Of a stretch of DNA of 14,103 nucleotides, positions 7,856-14,103 are shown piece by piece. The notes below the pieces were generated by a model. It did not search any database, was not told the DNA's origin, and saw only the letters and a program-made list of their open reading frames with translations. The stretch's first letter is position 1. Every line of letters begins with the position of its first letter. A program made the translations under genes and the position numbers. This DNA is from Trueperaceae bacterium (GTDB taxonomy: Bacteria > Deinococcota > Deinococci > Deinococcales > Trueperaceae). Where the stretch lies: the NCBI GenBank assembly GCA_024636105.1, contig JAGXHO010000040.1, forward strand, positions 1-14,103, written 5' to 3'.

Positions 7856-7870
7856 ATTGGGACGCACGTC

Positions 7871-7888
7871 GCGGAGCGTAGGCTCCGC
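7871..7888. repeat. Short perfect hairpin downstream of repeat copy 2
   Basis: GCGGAGC (7871-7877) and GCTCCGC (7882-7888) form a perfect 7-bp stem with a GTAG loop, 46 nt before the chosen GTG start of the first GH26 gene. It could attenuate transcription or mask upstream sequence in an mRNA leader; no poly-T follows. Confidence 0.45.
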
Positions 7889-7934
7889 ATGCCGGTCGAG
7901 CTGCCCAGCACCCCCCGTTAGGGGCCGAGGCACC

Positions 7935-8954
7935 GTGACCGAGCTCGCGATCGACCGCACGTCCAGCACCGCCGCACGGACCCATCGGGTCGTGGTTCGC
8001 GCCGCGGCAAGGCTCTCCCGTACGATCGCGATGGTCGGCATGCTCGTCGCCATCACGGCGTGCGGCGCCCAGCAGGTACCCACCGCCGAGGCACTCGTGG
8101 CGAACTCCGAACCGCTCGCGTCCTACGTCCACTTCGGCGCCTTCACCTACGGCGGCGTCTGGCAAGGCATGGAGCCGGTGGCGCGGCTCGAGGCCAACCT
8201 CGGGCGCCGGTTGGACGTCGTCCACTGGTTCATGAATTGGGACCATGCCTACGACGCCCGCCTGGTGGACAGCGTCCTCGCGGCGGGAAGCGCTCCGCTG
8301 ATCAGCTGGCAGCCGCACCGCCAGAGCGTGGCCGACATCGCCGCCGGCGCGTACGACGACTACCTCCGAAGCTGGGCCGATGGCCTCGCGGCCGCTCCGG
8401 GCGTCGTGTACCTCCGCCCCTTCCCCGAGATGAACGGCACCTGGGTGCCGTGGAGCGGCGACCCCGACGGCCTCGTCGCCGCATGGACGCGCATGACCGC
8501 GCTCTTCGACGCGGCCGGTGCGTCGAACGTCCGCTGGGTCTGGGCGCCGAACGTCACCGACGAGCCGCGCACCGACGCCAACCGCATGGAGCGCTACTAC
8601 CCGGGCGCCGAGCACGTGGACGTGCTCGCGCTGAGCGGCTACAACTGGGGCGCCACGAAGCCCGACATCGGTTGGCGCAGCTTCGAGGAGATCTTCGCCG
8701 GCGGCTACGCGCGCCTCGTTGAGCTCGGGACGCAGCCGGTGTGGATCGCCGAGGTCGCGAGCACCGACGAAGGCGGCGACAAGGCCGCCTGGGTCCGCGA
8801 CCTCTTCGCCTCGACGGCGTTCCCCCGCCTCGAAGCGATCGTCTGGTTCGACGAGAACAAGGAAACCGACTGGCGGCTCACGTCCACCCCGGACGTCCTG
8901 GCCGCCGTCCAGGCGTCGCTGGGCGTCGCCCCGATCGCCGCCGGCGCGCGCTGA
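7935..8954 (+). CDS. GH26-like glycoside hydrolase lipoprotein A
   Basis: A 339-residue predicted lipoprotein. The signal region (RAAARLSRTIAMVGMLVAITAC) ends in lipobox ITAC, lipidated Cys at 43. The rest is a (beta/alpha)8-type hydrolase of the GH26 pattern, a family of endo-mannanases and mixed-linkage glucanases. YLRPFPEMNGTWVPW holds the acid/base Glu165, and WVWAPN follows at the usual distance. PVWIAE holds the nucleophile Glu273. Canonical GH26 has His before the acid/base (HEMNG); here it is Pro. GTG 7935 was chosen with GAGG a few bases upstream; GTG 7992 would give a shorter signal peptide and is a real alternative. It is the first gene of a plus-strand cluster, 45 bp before the dehydrogenase gene, and about two-thirds identical by eye to lipoprotein B. 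Substrate unknown. Confidence 0.78.
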   Translation: MTELAIDRTSSTAARTHRVVVRAAARLSRTIAMVGMLVAITACGAQQVPTAEALVANSEPLASYVHFGAFTYGGVWQGMEPVARLEANLGRRLDVVHWFMNWDHAYDARLVDSVLAAGSAPLISWQPHRQSVADIAAGAYDDYLRSWADGLAAAPGVVYLRPFPEMNGTWVPWSGDPDGLVAAWTRMTALFDAAGASNVRWVWAPNVTDEPRTDANRMERYYPGAEHVDVLALSGYNWGATKPDIGWRSFEEIFAGGYARLVELGTQPVWIAEVASTDEGGDKAAWVRDLFASTAFPRLEAIVWFDENKETDWRLTSTPDVLAAVQASLGVAPIAAGAR

Positions 8955-8999
8955 GGCCGCTCCGAACCGTCCGGGCGGCGCCATGGTACGGATGGGGGC

Positions 9000-10274
9000 G
9001 TGCCCATCGGTCGCGACGTAGCTCGGCGCCTCTTCGCCCTCCTCCTGCTCGCCACGCCGCTCGTTGGCGCGCAGGTCGCGGCGCCCTCCGCGACGCCCCC
9101 TACGCCGACCGGGTACGCGGTCGAACCCTGGCTGACCGGCCTGACCCTTCCAGTGGCGGTGGCCACCGACCCGGACGGCGGCGACGCCGTGCTCGTCGTC
9201 GAGCTCGAAGGGATCGTGCGCTCGGCGCGGGGCGGCGTGGTGCGCGCGGCGCCCTTCCTCGACCTCCGCCACCGCGTCACCGGCCTCGCCGGCGAGCAGG
9301 GTCTGTTCACGGTCGCCCTCGAGCCCACGGCCGCGGCCGTCGATCGGCCGCGGCAGGTCGTGGCCGCGTTCACCGAGATCGGTACCGGCGACCTGATCGT
9401 CGCGGCCTACCCGGTGGACCTGGACACGTGGACGGCCGACCCATTCGCCGAGGCCGTGATCTTCCGCGTCCCCATGCCGGAGCCGTTCCACCACGGCGGT
9501 CAGGTGCGCTTCGGCCCCGACGGCGCGCTCTACGCGAGCATCGGGAACGGCGAGCGGTCGCCGCACTTCCTCGCGACGCGCCCATGGAGCGCACAGTCGC
9601 TGGCCACGCTGCGCGGCAAGATCCTCCGCGTTCGGCTACTGCCGCCCCCGGTCGCCGGCCTCCGCGAGCCCTACTCGGTGCCGGACGACAACCCCTTCGT
9701 CGGCGCGGACGCTCCAGCCGAAGGCCCCGTGCGCCCGGAGATCTGGGCGCTCGGTTTCCGCAACCCGTGGAAGTTCGCGTTCGACCCCCACGACGGCGTC
9801 GCGCTCGTGGCCGACGTCGGTGAGGATCGTTGGGAAGAGGTCAACCGCGTGGGGTCCGGCGGCAACTACGGGTGGCCGATCCGCGAGGGGCGCGAGTGCC
9901 TCGAACACCCCGACGCCTCCGAGCTGGTCGAACCCGCTTGCGCGTCGCGCGCGCTCGACGGCCCGTGGATCACGTACGGTCACCTCGAGCTCGACCCCGG
10001 CGGCGGGCTCGCCGTCACGGGGGGTGTGGTCGTCGCCGACCCGACGTTGCCGGCGCTGGTCGGACGCTACGTCTTCGGCGACTTCGTGACCGGGCGGGTC
10101 TGGGCTTGGGACGACGACGCCGGACGGCGCGACCTGCTGCTCGAGAGCGGACTGGCGCTCACCGCGATCGACGCCGGCCCGGCGGGGGAACTGCTGCTCG
10201 TAGGGGTCGACGGACGGGTGCTACGCGTACACATCGACCCCGCGACGCCGGCCACCCCCGAGCAGGTAAGGTGA
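9000..10274 (+). CDS. Exported PQQ-dependent-type sugar dehydrogenase (glucose/sorbosone dehydrogenase family)
   Basis: A 424-residue six-bladed beta-propeller protein of the soluble glucose/aldose sugar dehydrogenase family. Residues 1-24 are a signal peptide (RDVARR, LFALLLLATPLV, cleavage after VGA). Family motifs in order: EPFHHGGQVRFGPDGALYAS (161-180), with the His-Gly-Gly that supplies the active-site His; GKILRV (206-211); EIWALGFRNPWKFAFDP (247-263); DVGEDRWEEVN (272-282); and GGNYGWPIREG (287-297). Such enzymes oxidise aldoses to lactones with PQQ outside the cytoplasm. Cys300 and Cys314 could form a disulfide. The start is GTG 9000, preceded by GGGGG. It is flanked by the two GH26 paralogs with gaps of 45 and 56 bp, suggesting it oxidises sugars released by them. 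PQQ binding is assumed from the family, and no pqq genes are in view. Confidence 0.85.
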   Translation: MPIGRDVARRLFALLLLATPLVGAQVAAPSATPPTPTGYAVEPWLTGLTLPVAVATDPDGGDAVLVVELEGIVRSARGGVVRAAPFLDLRHRVTGLAGEQGLFTVALEPTAAAVDRPRQVVAAFTEIGTGDLIVAAYPVDLDTWTADPFAEAVIFRVPMPEPFHHGGQVRFGPDGALYASIGNGERSPHFLATRPWSAQSLATLRGKILRVRLLPPPVAGLREPYSVPDDNPFVGADAPAEGPVRPEIWALGFRNPWKFAFDPHDGVALVADVGEDRWEEVNRVGSGGNYGWPIREGRECLEHPDASELVEPACASRALDGPWITYGHLELDPGGGLAVTGGVVVADPTLPALVGRYVFGDFVTGRVWAWDDDAGRRDLLLESGLALTAIDAGPAGELLLVGVDGRVLRVHIDPATPATPEQVR

Positions 10275-10330
10275 GGCACCTCGACCGTGCGGCGCCGCGA
10301 GCGCGCCTCGGCCGACCCCACCGAACCGCC

Positions 10331-11308
10331 ATGGACCCGGCACACGACGCCCCCCAACGCCGCCCGCGACCGCGGGGCGTGGGCTCATGGACCGCTGCCC
10401 TGATCGCGACGCTCGCGCTCACGACGCTCGCGCTCACCGCGTGCAGCGAGGTCGCGCAACCCCCCAGCGCCCCCGAGGCGCGCACGTCGCTGGCCCTGCT
10501 CGGCGCCTTCGTCCCCGGAGCGGTGTGGGACGACCTCGGTGGACTCGAGACGCTCGAAGACGCGGTCGGCCGCCGCTTCGACGTCGCCCACTGGTTCACG
10601 TCCTGGGACCACGCCTACGACCCCGTGCCGGTCGCCGCGGTGCTCGGGTCCGGTCGGTTCCCGCTGATCACGTGGCAGCCGCACCAGCAGTCCGTCGGCG
10701 AGATCGCCGCCGGAGTCCACGACGACTACCTTCGCTCCTGGGCGCACGGGATCCGCGAGGCCGGCGGCACGGTCTACCTCCGTCCGTTCCCGGAGATGAA
10801 CGGCGACTGGGTCCCGTGGAACGGCGACCCCGATGGCTTCGTCGCCGCATGGCGCCACATGACCGCGCTCTTCGCTCGCGAGGGGGCCACCAACGTCCGG
10901 TGGGTCTGGAGCCCCAACGTCACCGACGAACCGCGCACGGACGGGAACAAATTGGAACGCTATTACCCTGGTGCCGACCACGTCGACGTCCTCGCCCTGA
11001 GCGGCTACAACTGGGGCGCCACCCGTCCGCACATCGGGTGGCGAAGCTTCGACGAGATCGTCGCCCAGGCTTATCCGCGCCTCGCCGCCCTCGGCCCACA
11101 GCCCGTGTGGGTGGCCGAGACGGCGTCCGCCGAGTCCGGCGGCGACAAGGCGGCCTGGATCCACGGCTTGTTCGCGACCGACCGCTTCACCCGCCTCGAG
11201 GCCGTGGTCTGGTTCAACGAGGACAAGGAGACCGACTGGCGCCTGGAGAGCTCGGCGTCGTCGCTGGCGGCCTTCCGCGAGGCCGCGAGCGCGCTGGGGA
11301 CGCGCTGA
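10331..11308 (+). CDS. GH26-like glycoside hydrolase lipoprotein B
   Basis: A 325-residue paralog of lipoprotein A. The N-terminus has a basic stretch (QRRPRPR), a hydrophobic segment (SWTAALIATLALTTLALTAC) and lipobox LTAC with Cys38. The GH26-type core carries acid/base Glu155 in YLRPFPEMNGDWVPW, then NVRWVWSPNVTDEPRTD, and nucleophile Glu263 in PVWVAE. The same His-to-Pro change before the acid/base Glu is present as in A, so it predates the duplication. Long blocks are identical between the two, for example LALSGYNWGAT and GGDKAAW. B lacks about 15 N-terminal mature residues found in A. ATG 10331 is the best start, but no Shine-Dalgarno is visible; translation may depend on the upstream dehydrogenase gene. 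It ends within a hairpin shared with the convergent synthase gene. Confidence 0.78.
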   Translation: MDPAHDAPQRRPRPRGVGSWTAALIATLALTTLALTACSEVAQPPSAPEARTSLALLGAFVPGAVWDDLGGLETLEDAVGRRFDVAHWFTSWDHAYDPVPVAAVLGSGRFPLITWQPHQQSVGEIAAGVHDDYLRSWAHGIREAGGTVYLRPFPEMNGDWVPWNGDPDGFVAAWRHMTALFAREGATNVRWVWSPNVTDEPRTDGNKLERYYPGADHVDVLALSGYNWGATRPHIGWRSFDEIVAQAYPRLAALGPQPVWVAETASAESGGDKAAWIHGLFATDRFTRLEAVVWFNEDKETDWRLESSASSLAAFREAASALGTR

Positions 11309-11334
11309 ACGGCGGCTCGACCGCCGCTCAGCGC
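11302..11334. terminator. Bidirectional hairpin containing both convergent stop codons
   Basis: GCGCTGA (11302-11308) pairs with TCAGCGC (11328-11334), and CGGCGG (11310-11315) pairs with CCGCCG (11321-11326), with one A/C mismatch between the blocks and loop CTCGA. That is 13 paired bases around a 5-nt loop. The stop codon of GH26 B (TGA 11306-11308) and that of the synthase (TCA 11328-11330, TGA on the minus strand) pair with each other within the stem. There is no T-tract on either side, so factor-assisted termination or 3'-end protection is as likely as intrinsic termination. Confidence 0.65.
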
Positions 11335-13883
11335 AGTTCGGCTTCGGCCCGCGGCAAGTCGTCGAACGCCGGCGCGTCCCCATACAGACCGGCGAGCACC
11401 GCCTCGAAGAAGCCTGGATCGACGATCCCGAGGAGCGGCGCCAGTTCCGCCACGCGGCGGTAGGCGCCCTCGATGTCGAGGTCCGCGACGGCCACCGCGT
11501 CGACGACCTCGAGCAGGGCCCGCTCGGCCGGCGCGACGCCCGCGGGATCGCGGCGGTACGTGTCGAAGGTCGCCGCGAGCGCCTCGGCCATCGGCCCGAT
11601 GCGGACGAACGCGTCCACGAGCGGCCGGTGCCGCTCGCTCACCTCGCCGCCGGCGACCCCGTGTATGGGGTTGACGTAGCGCGCGTACGCCACATCGTCG
11701 ACGGCACCGTGGGGTTGGTCGCGCGACCATGCGAGCTTCGCCGCGCCGGCGCAGACCGAGAACTCGGGATCGAACGCGTTGAACCCGTCGCCGAACAGGT
11801 GGGGGTTCGCGTACGGGGACGCGGTGTCCTCCGCGAGCGGGCGCAGGAGGCGAACGGCATCGACCGTCACCTGGGCCAGGCCGACGTCGTCCGTCGGCCC
11901 CCGCGCCAACGGGTCGAGGTAGGACTCGTTCAACAGCACCTGCACCAACAGCGTGGCCGGGACGTCGTACGCCGTCGCCGCGCGCTCGACCGCGTGCGCC
12001 ACCGGCACCAGCCGCGCCAGCGTGAGCGTGCCCCACGCCGAGAGCGGAAGGTACGGGGCCACGCCACCGGTCAGCCGGCGCGCGTCGCTCGCGGCGGCCG
12101 CGACGACCGCGGGGTCGCACCGGCCGACCTCGGCGCCTCCGGCCGCTTCGATGACCAGAGTCGGACCGGACGGCAGCGGCAGCTTCAACGCCTCGTCGAA
12201 CCGCACGGGCGCAGCCGAGCGCACGATCTGCAACGCGGCGCGCGCGGCTGGGTCGACGGCCCAACCCGTCCACACGGTCGCGGCGAAGCCGCCGACCGCG
12301 ACGGCGCCCAGGGCGACCGCGACCAAGACCGGGCGCAGCCGAGCGCCGCGCGGCGCCGACGCCGGGCGCCGCCACACGACCGACGCCGACCTCCCTTCAG
12401 GGGGCGCCCGCCCTTCAGGGGGCGCCCGCCACAGCGCGAGGTTCGGCAGCAACCGCGTGAGCGCGGTCGCGTACGCCACGGCGTTCACCGGACGCAGCAG
12501 CAGCAGCGGCAAGATCCCGACGGCGGTGTGCTTCAACCCCATCCGAAGCGCACCCCACGGCCGCCGTCCACGCATGCGGTCCTGCGTCCAGAAGCCCAGG
12601 AACACGAGGAACCCGGTCACCGCCAGGTCGGCGACGAGCAGGGTCGCCACGGCGCGCGCCATCCCCTCGAGGCCGACCCACGGAAGGGCCAACCCGAGCG
12701 CCGTCGGCAGCGCCAGAAGGAGGAGGAGACCGGCCAGGTTCTCGAGCTGCGCCGTGAGCAACGCGAAGCGCACGTTGGGCGGTAGTCCGGCGCGCCGCGC
12801 GCGGGTCCCGGCGCGCTTGACGACGACCTCGAGGGCGCCGCCCACCCACCGCTCGACCTGATGCAAGTACGCGCTCACCCGCGGCGGGTCCTCGGTGGAC
12901 ATCGCCGCACCGATCTCGAACCGCGCGTCCGCCGTCCGGCGGATGGTCAGGCGCGGTCCGTCGACGACGGTTCGCAGCGGATGCAGGCCGCCGTCGCGGA
13001 CCACCCGGAAGCCGCGTTCGTGCAGGGTCGCGACGTCGAAGGAGCGCTCCTCGGCCGCGGCGGACTGCACTTGGACGGTGAAGTCGTGGTCCTCGGTGAG
13101 GCCATCGGACGGCATGGGAAACGCATCGCGCCGCGCGACGAAGCCGCAACCGACGACGGTGAACAGGCGGGAGGCGCCGAACGTACGGCCGCGGCCGAGG
13201 CGGACGGCCTGGCCACGCCGGACGACGACCGCGAAGGCGTACTCGGCGGAGCGTGCCGCGGAGACGAAGCGGGCGCCGACGCCGCCGTGCTCCGGTCGCC
13301 GCGAGGTCACCGCCCCCGACTGCATCGCGACGTCCTCGAGTACCCAGCGCGGCCCATCGCGATCGGCCACGCGACGGAGGCGGTAGAAGCCGTCGCGGAT
13401 CTCCGACACGAACCCGGGCTCGAGCACCGTGTCGCCGTCCACCACCAGGACGCGCTCCGCGGCGACCAGACCACCGCCGACCGCCAGGTTGAGCGATTCA
13501 GCCTTCGACGTCGGGACGTCGTGGTGGACCACGTCGACCGACGGACCCCCGGACGGGCGTGCCCACCGAGCCACGCTGGCCGATCGGGGACCGAACGCGC
13601 CCCGCTCGCCAACGACGAACCCGTGGGCCGCGAGGGTGGCGGCGACGACGTCGGCGGTGCGGTCGCGACCCCCGTTGACGCTCACGACCACCCCGTCCAG
13701 GGGCTCGCGCTGTGCGAGGATCGCCGTCAGGCAACGCTCGGCGCCGGCCTCTTCCTCGAACATGGGCACCACCGCCACGACACGGTCCGGCCCCCGAACG
13801 GGCAGCGTCCGTTCGGGGAACGCGCCGAGGACGGCGTTGGCGATCGTGGTGGGCATCGCGGCGATGCCAGGGATCTGAGGCAT
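11328..13883 (-). CDS. Processive GT2 synthase fused to a lytic-transglycosylase-like domain
   Basis: An 851-residue membrane protein. Residues about 33-350 are a family 2 glycosyltransferase like cellulose/hyaluronan synthases: VVSVNGGRDRTADV (66-79), SKAESLN (126-132), VVDGDTV with metal-binding DGD (149-151), TED with the catalytic base (263-265) and QVERW (342-346). There is no N-terminal membrane helix. Hydrophobic segments lie at about 374-402, 408-431, 450-470 and 517-539. After the last, residues about 635-720 match the SLT/lysozyme fold: ESYLDPLARGPTDDVGLAQV aligns exactly with the family ExS...P.A......GLxQ spacing, Glu653 being the likely catalytic acid. Arg-rich loops at 433-449 and 486-516 suggest cytosolic faces, so the last helix would put this domain outside. 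ATG 13883 is the longest start; ATG 13856 is possible. It converges on the GH26 cluster. Product polymer unknown. Confidence 0.82.
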   Translation of the reverse strand: MPQIPGIAAMPTTIANAVLGAFPERTLPVRGPDRVVAVVPMFEEEAGAERCLTAILAQREPLDGVVVSVNGGRDRTADVVAATLAAHGFVVGERGAFGPRSASVARWARPSGGPSVDVVHHDVPTSKAESLNLAVGGGLVAAERVLVVDGDTVLEPGFVSEIRDGFYRLRRVADRDGPRWVLEDVAMQSGAVTSRRPEHGGVGARFVSAARSAEYAFAVVVRRGQAVRLGRGRTFGASRLFTVVGCGFVARRDAFPMPSDGLTEDHDFTVQVQSAAAEERSFDVATLHERGFRVVRDGGLHPLRTVVDGPRLTIRRTADARFEIGAAMSTEDPPRVSAYLHQVERWVGGALEVVVKRAGTRARRAGLPPNVRFALLTAQLENLAGLLLLLALPTALGLALPWVGLEGMARAVATLLVADLAVTGFLVFLGFWTQDRMRGRRPWGALRMGLKHTAVGILPLLLLRPVNAVAYATALTRLLPNLALWRAPPEGRAPPEGRSASVVWRRPASAPRGARLRPVLVAVALGAVAVGGFAATVWTGWAVDPAARAALQIVRSAAPVRFDEALKLPLPSGPTLVIEAAGGAEVGRCDPAVVAAAASDARRLTGGVAPYLPLSAWGTLTLARLVPVAHAVERAATAYDVPATLLVQVLLNESYLDPLARGPTDDVGLAQVTVDAVRLLRPLAEDTASPYANPHLFGDGFNAFDPEFSVCAGAAKLAWSRDQPHGAVDDVAYARYVNPIHGVAGGEVSERHRPLVDAFVRIGPMAEALAATFDTYRRDPAGVAPAERALLEVVDAVAVADLDIEGAYRRVAELAPLLGIVDPGFFEAVLAGLYGDAPAFDDLPRAEAELR
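12393..12428 (-). repeat. Perfect 18-bp tandem duplication in the synthase linker
   Basis: Bases 12393-12410 and 12411-12428 are identical 18-bp units (CCCTTCAGGGGGCGCCCG on the plus strand). On the minus strand they encode two copies of the hexapeptide APPEGR at residues 487-498, in the Arg/Pro-rich linker before the last membrane helix. The exact identity suggests a recent slippage event; it keeps the frame. Confidence 0.9.
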
Positions 13884-13986
13884 GGGAAGTGCGCGCCAGG
13901 ACCGGGCGGGCGTCGCCCCCGATTGTGACCCGCGACGAACGCTGTCGCAGGTTCACCGGGCACCGACGCGCCGTCGCGGCCCCGCC

Positions 13987-14103
13987 TCAGAGCCGCCCTT
14001 CGAACGCGGCCACGTCCACCTTCGGCTCCGGCCAGCGCAGCGGCAGCGCCTCGAGCGCCTCGACGACCGCCGTCGCGACGACCACGTCGCGGTACCACTT
14101 GCG
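13987..14103 (-). CDS. ppk2: PPK2-family polyphosphate kinase, C-terminal fragment
   Basis: The last 38 codons of a minus-strand gene whose 5' part lies beyond the contig end; the stop is TGA, reverse complement of 13987-13989. The first residues read RKWYRDVVVATAVVEALEAL, then PLRWPEPKVD. This is the conserved C-terminal helix of PPK2-type polyphosphate:nucleotide phosphotransferases, whose family form is close to ADRKWYRNLxVAxxLVEALExLxLRxPxP. These enzymes use polyphosphate to phosphorylate nucleotides, or the reverse. The catalytic Walker motifs are outside the window, so the subclass cannot be told. It is followed after 103 bp by the synthase gene on the same strand. Confidence 0.8.
   Translation of the reverse strand, partial: RKWYRDVVVATAVVEALEALPLRWPEPKVDVAAFEGRL

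Larger units (their letters stand above)
7511..7934. other. 424-bp non-coding region between patB and the GH26 cluster
   Basis: No reading frame here has family-like sequence on either strand. The region holds a candidate -10, two 66-bp direct repeats forming covarying hairpins (7612-7677 and 7790-7855), and two short perfect hairpins (7750-7766 and 7871-7888). It may be the long 5' leader and promoter region of the GH26 cluster, a site for dispersed repeats, or both. Confidence 0.7.

Noticed and set aside
7577..8083. Minus-strand reading frames over the repeats, in which both copies give similar peptides (RLRYSLHL...)
   Set aside because: The similarity only reflects the DNA repeat. Differences between copies are mostly amino-acid changing and instead preserve base pairing, which fits a hairpin rather than a gene.
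7695..9566. Long 623-codon minus-strand frame opposite the first GH26 gene and the dehydrogenase gene
   Set aside because: Its composition is typical of the antisense strand of GC-rich genes, and the plus-strand genes carry unmistakable family motifs, signal peptides and lipoboxes.
13922..13927. CACAAT as a -10 box for the synthase gene
   Set aside because: The best -35 candidate, GCGACA, is only 15 bp away and matches poorly; with a single weak hexamer the promoter cannot be supported.

Overview
The window is about 14.1 kb of very GC-rich bacterial DNA that looks like one short assembled contig. Its first 19 bases are an exact Tn5/Nextera mosaic-end adapter. Coding density is high and every internal gene reads without frameshift. 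Genes are cut at both edges: the 3' end of tsaD on the left and the 3' end of a PPK2-type polyphosphate kinase on the right. An envelope with exported LolA-like and DUF4384/PEGA proteins, the GC content, and several start codons preceded by a TANNNT box at 6-9 nt (leaderless style) suggest a member of Deinococcota, perhaps near Truepera. This placement is inference; no rRNA or other marker is present.

Left part (1-7510), housekeeping and envelope genes. After the tsaD tail (+) come, on the minus strand, a MobA-like nucleotidyltransferase followed by a small membrane CBS-domain protein, probably one transcript. A perfect 14-bp hairpin separates them from a secreted DUF4384 plus triple-PEGA protein. 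That gene is divergent from a LolA-like exported protein, whose stop codon overlaps that of the convergent class II fumarase gene fumC at a CTAG. Next are a Fes-type alpha/beta-hydrolase (-) and a MalY/PatB-type C-S lyase (+), divergent over 54 bp with mirrored leaderless-type -10 boxes.

Middle (7511-7934) is a 424-bp stretch without a protein gene. It holds two 66-bp direct repeats 178 bp apart. Each folds into a 9-bp stem, and the copies differ only in stem and loop, with three fully compensatory base-pair swaps. Two further short perfect hairpins lie in or beside the repeats.

Right part (7935-13883) looks like an extracellular polysaccharide locus. A plus-strand cluster encodes two paralogous GH26-like lipoproteins flanking an exported PQQ-type sugar dehydrogenase (GH26 - dehydrogenase - GH26). 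Facing it is an 851-residue minus-strand protein joining a processive membrane GT2 synthase (DGD, TED, QVERW) to a C-terminal lytic-transglycosylase-like domain. The two units converge on a hairpin that contains both stop codons. My reading is a polymer made and exported by the synthase, with a hydrolase on the same chain that opens peptidoglycan or trims polymer, and two surface-anchored hydrolases plus a sugar oxidase acting outside. This synthase-hydrolase fusion in its GH26 context is the best candidate for an undescribed system here; the polymer's identity cannot be read from the sequence.
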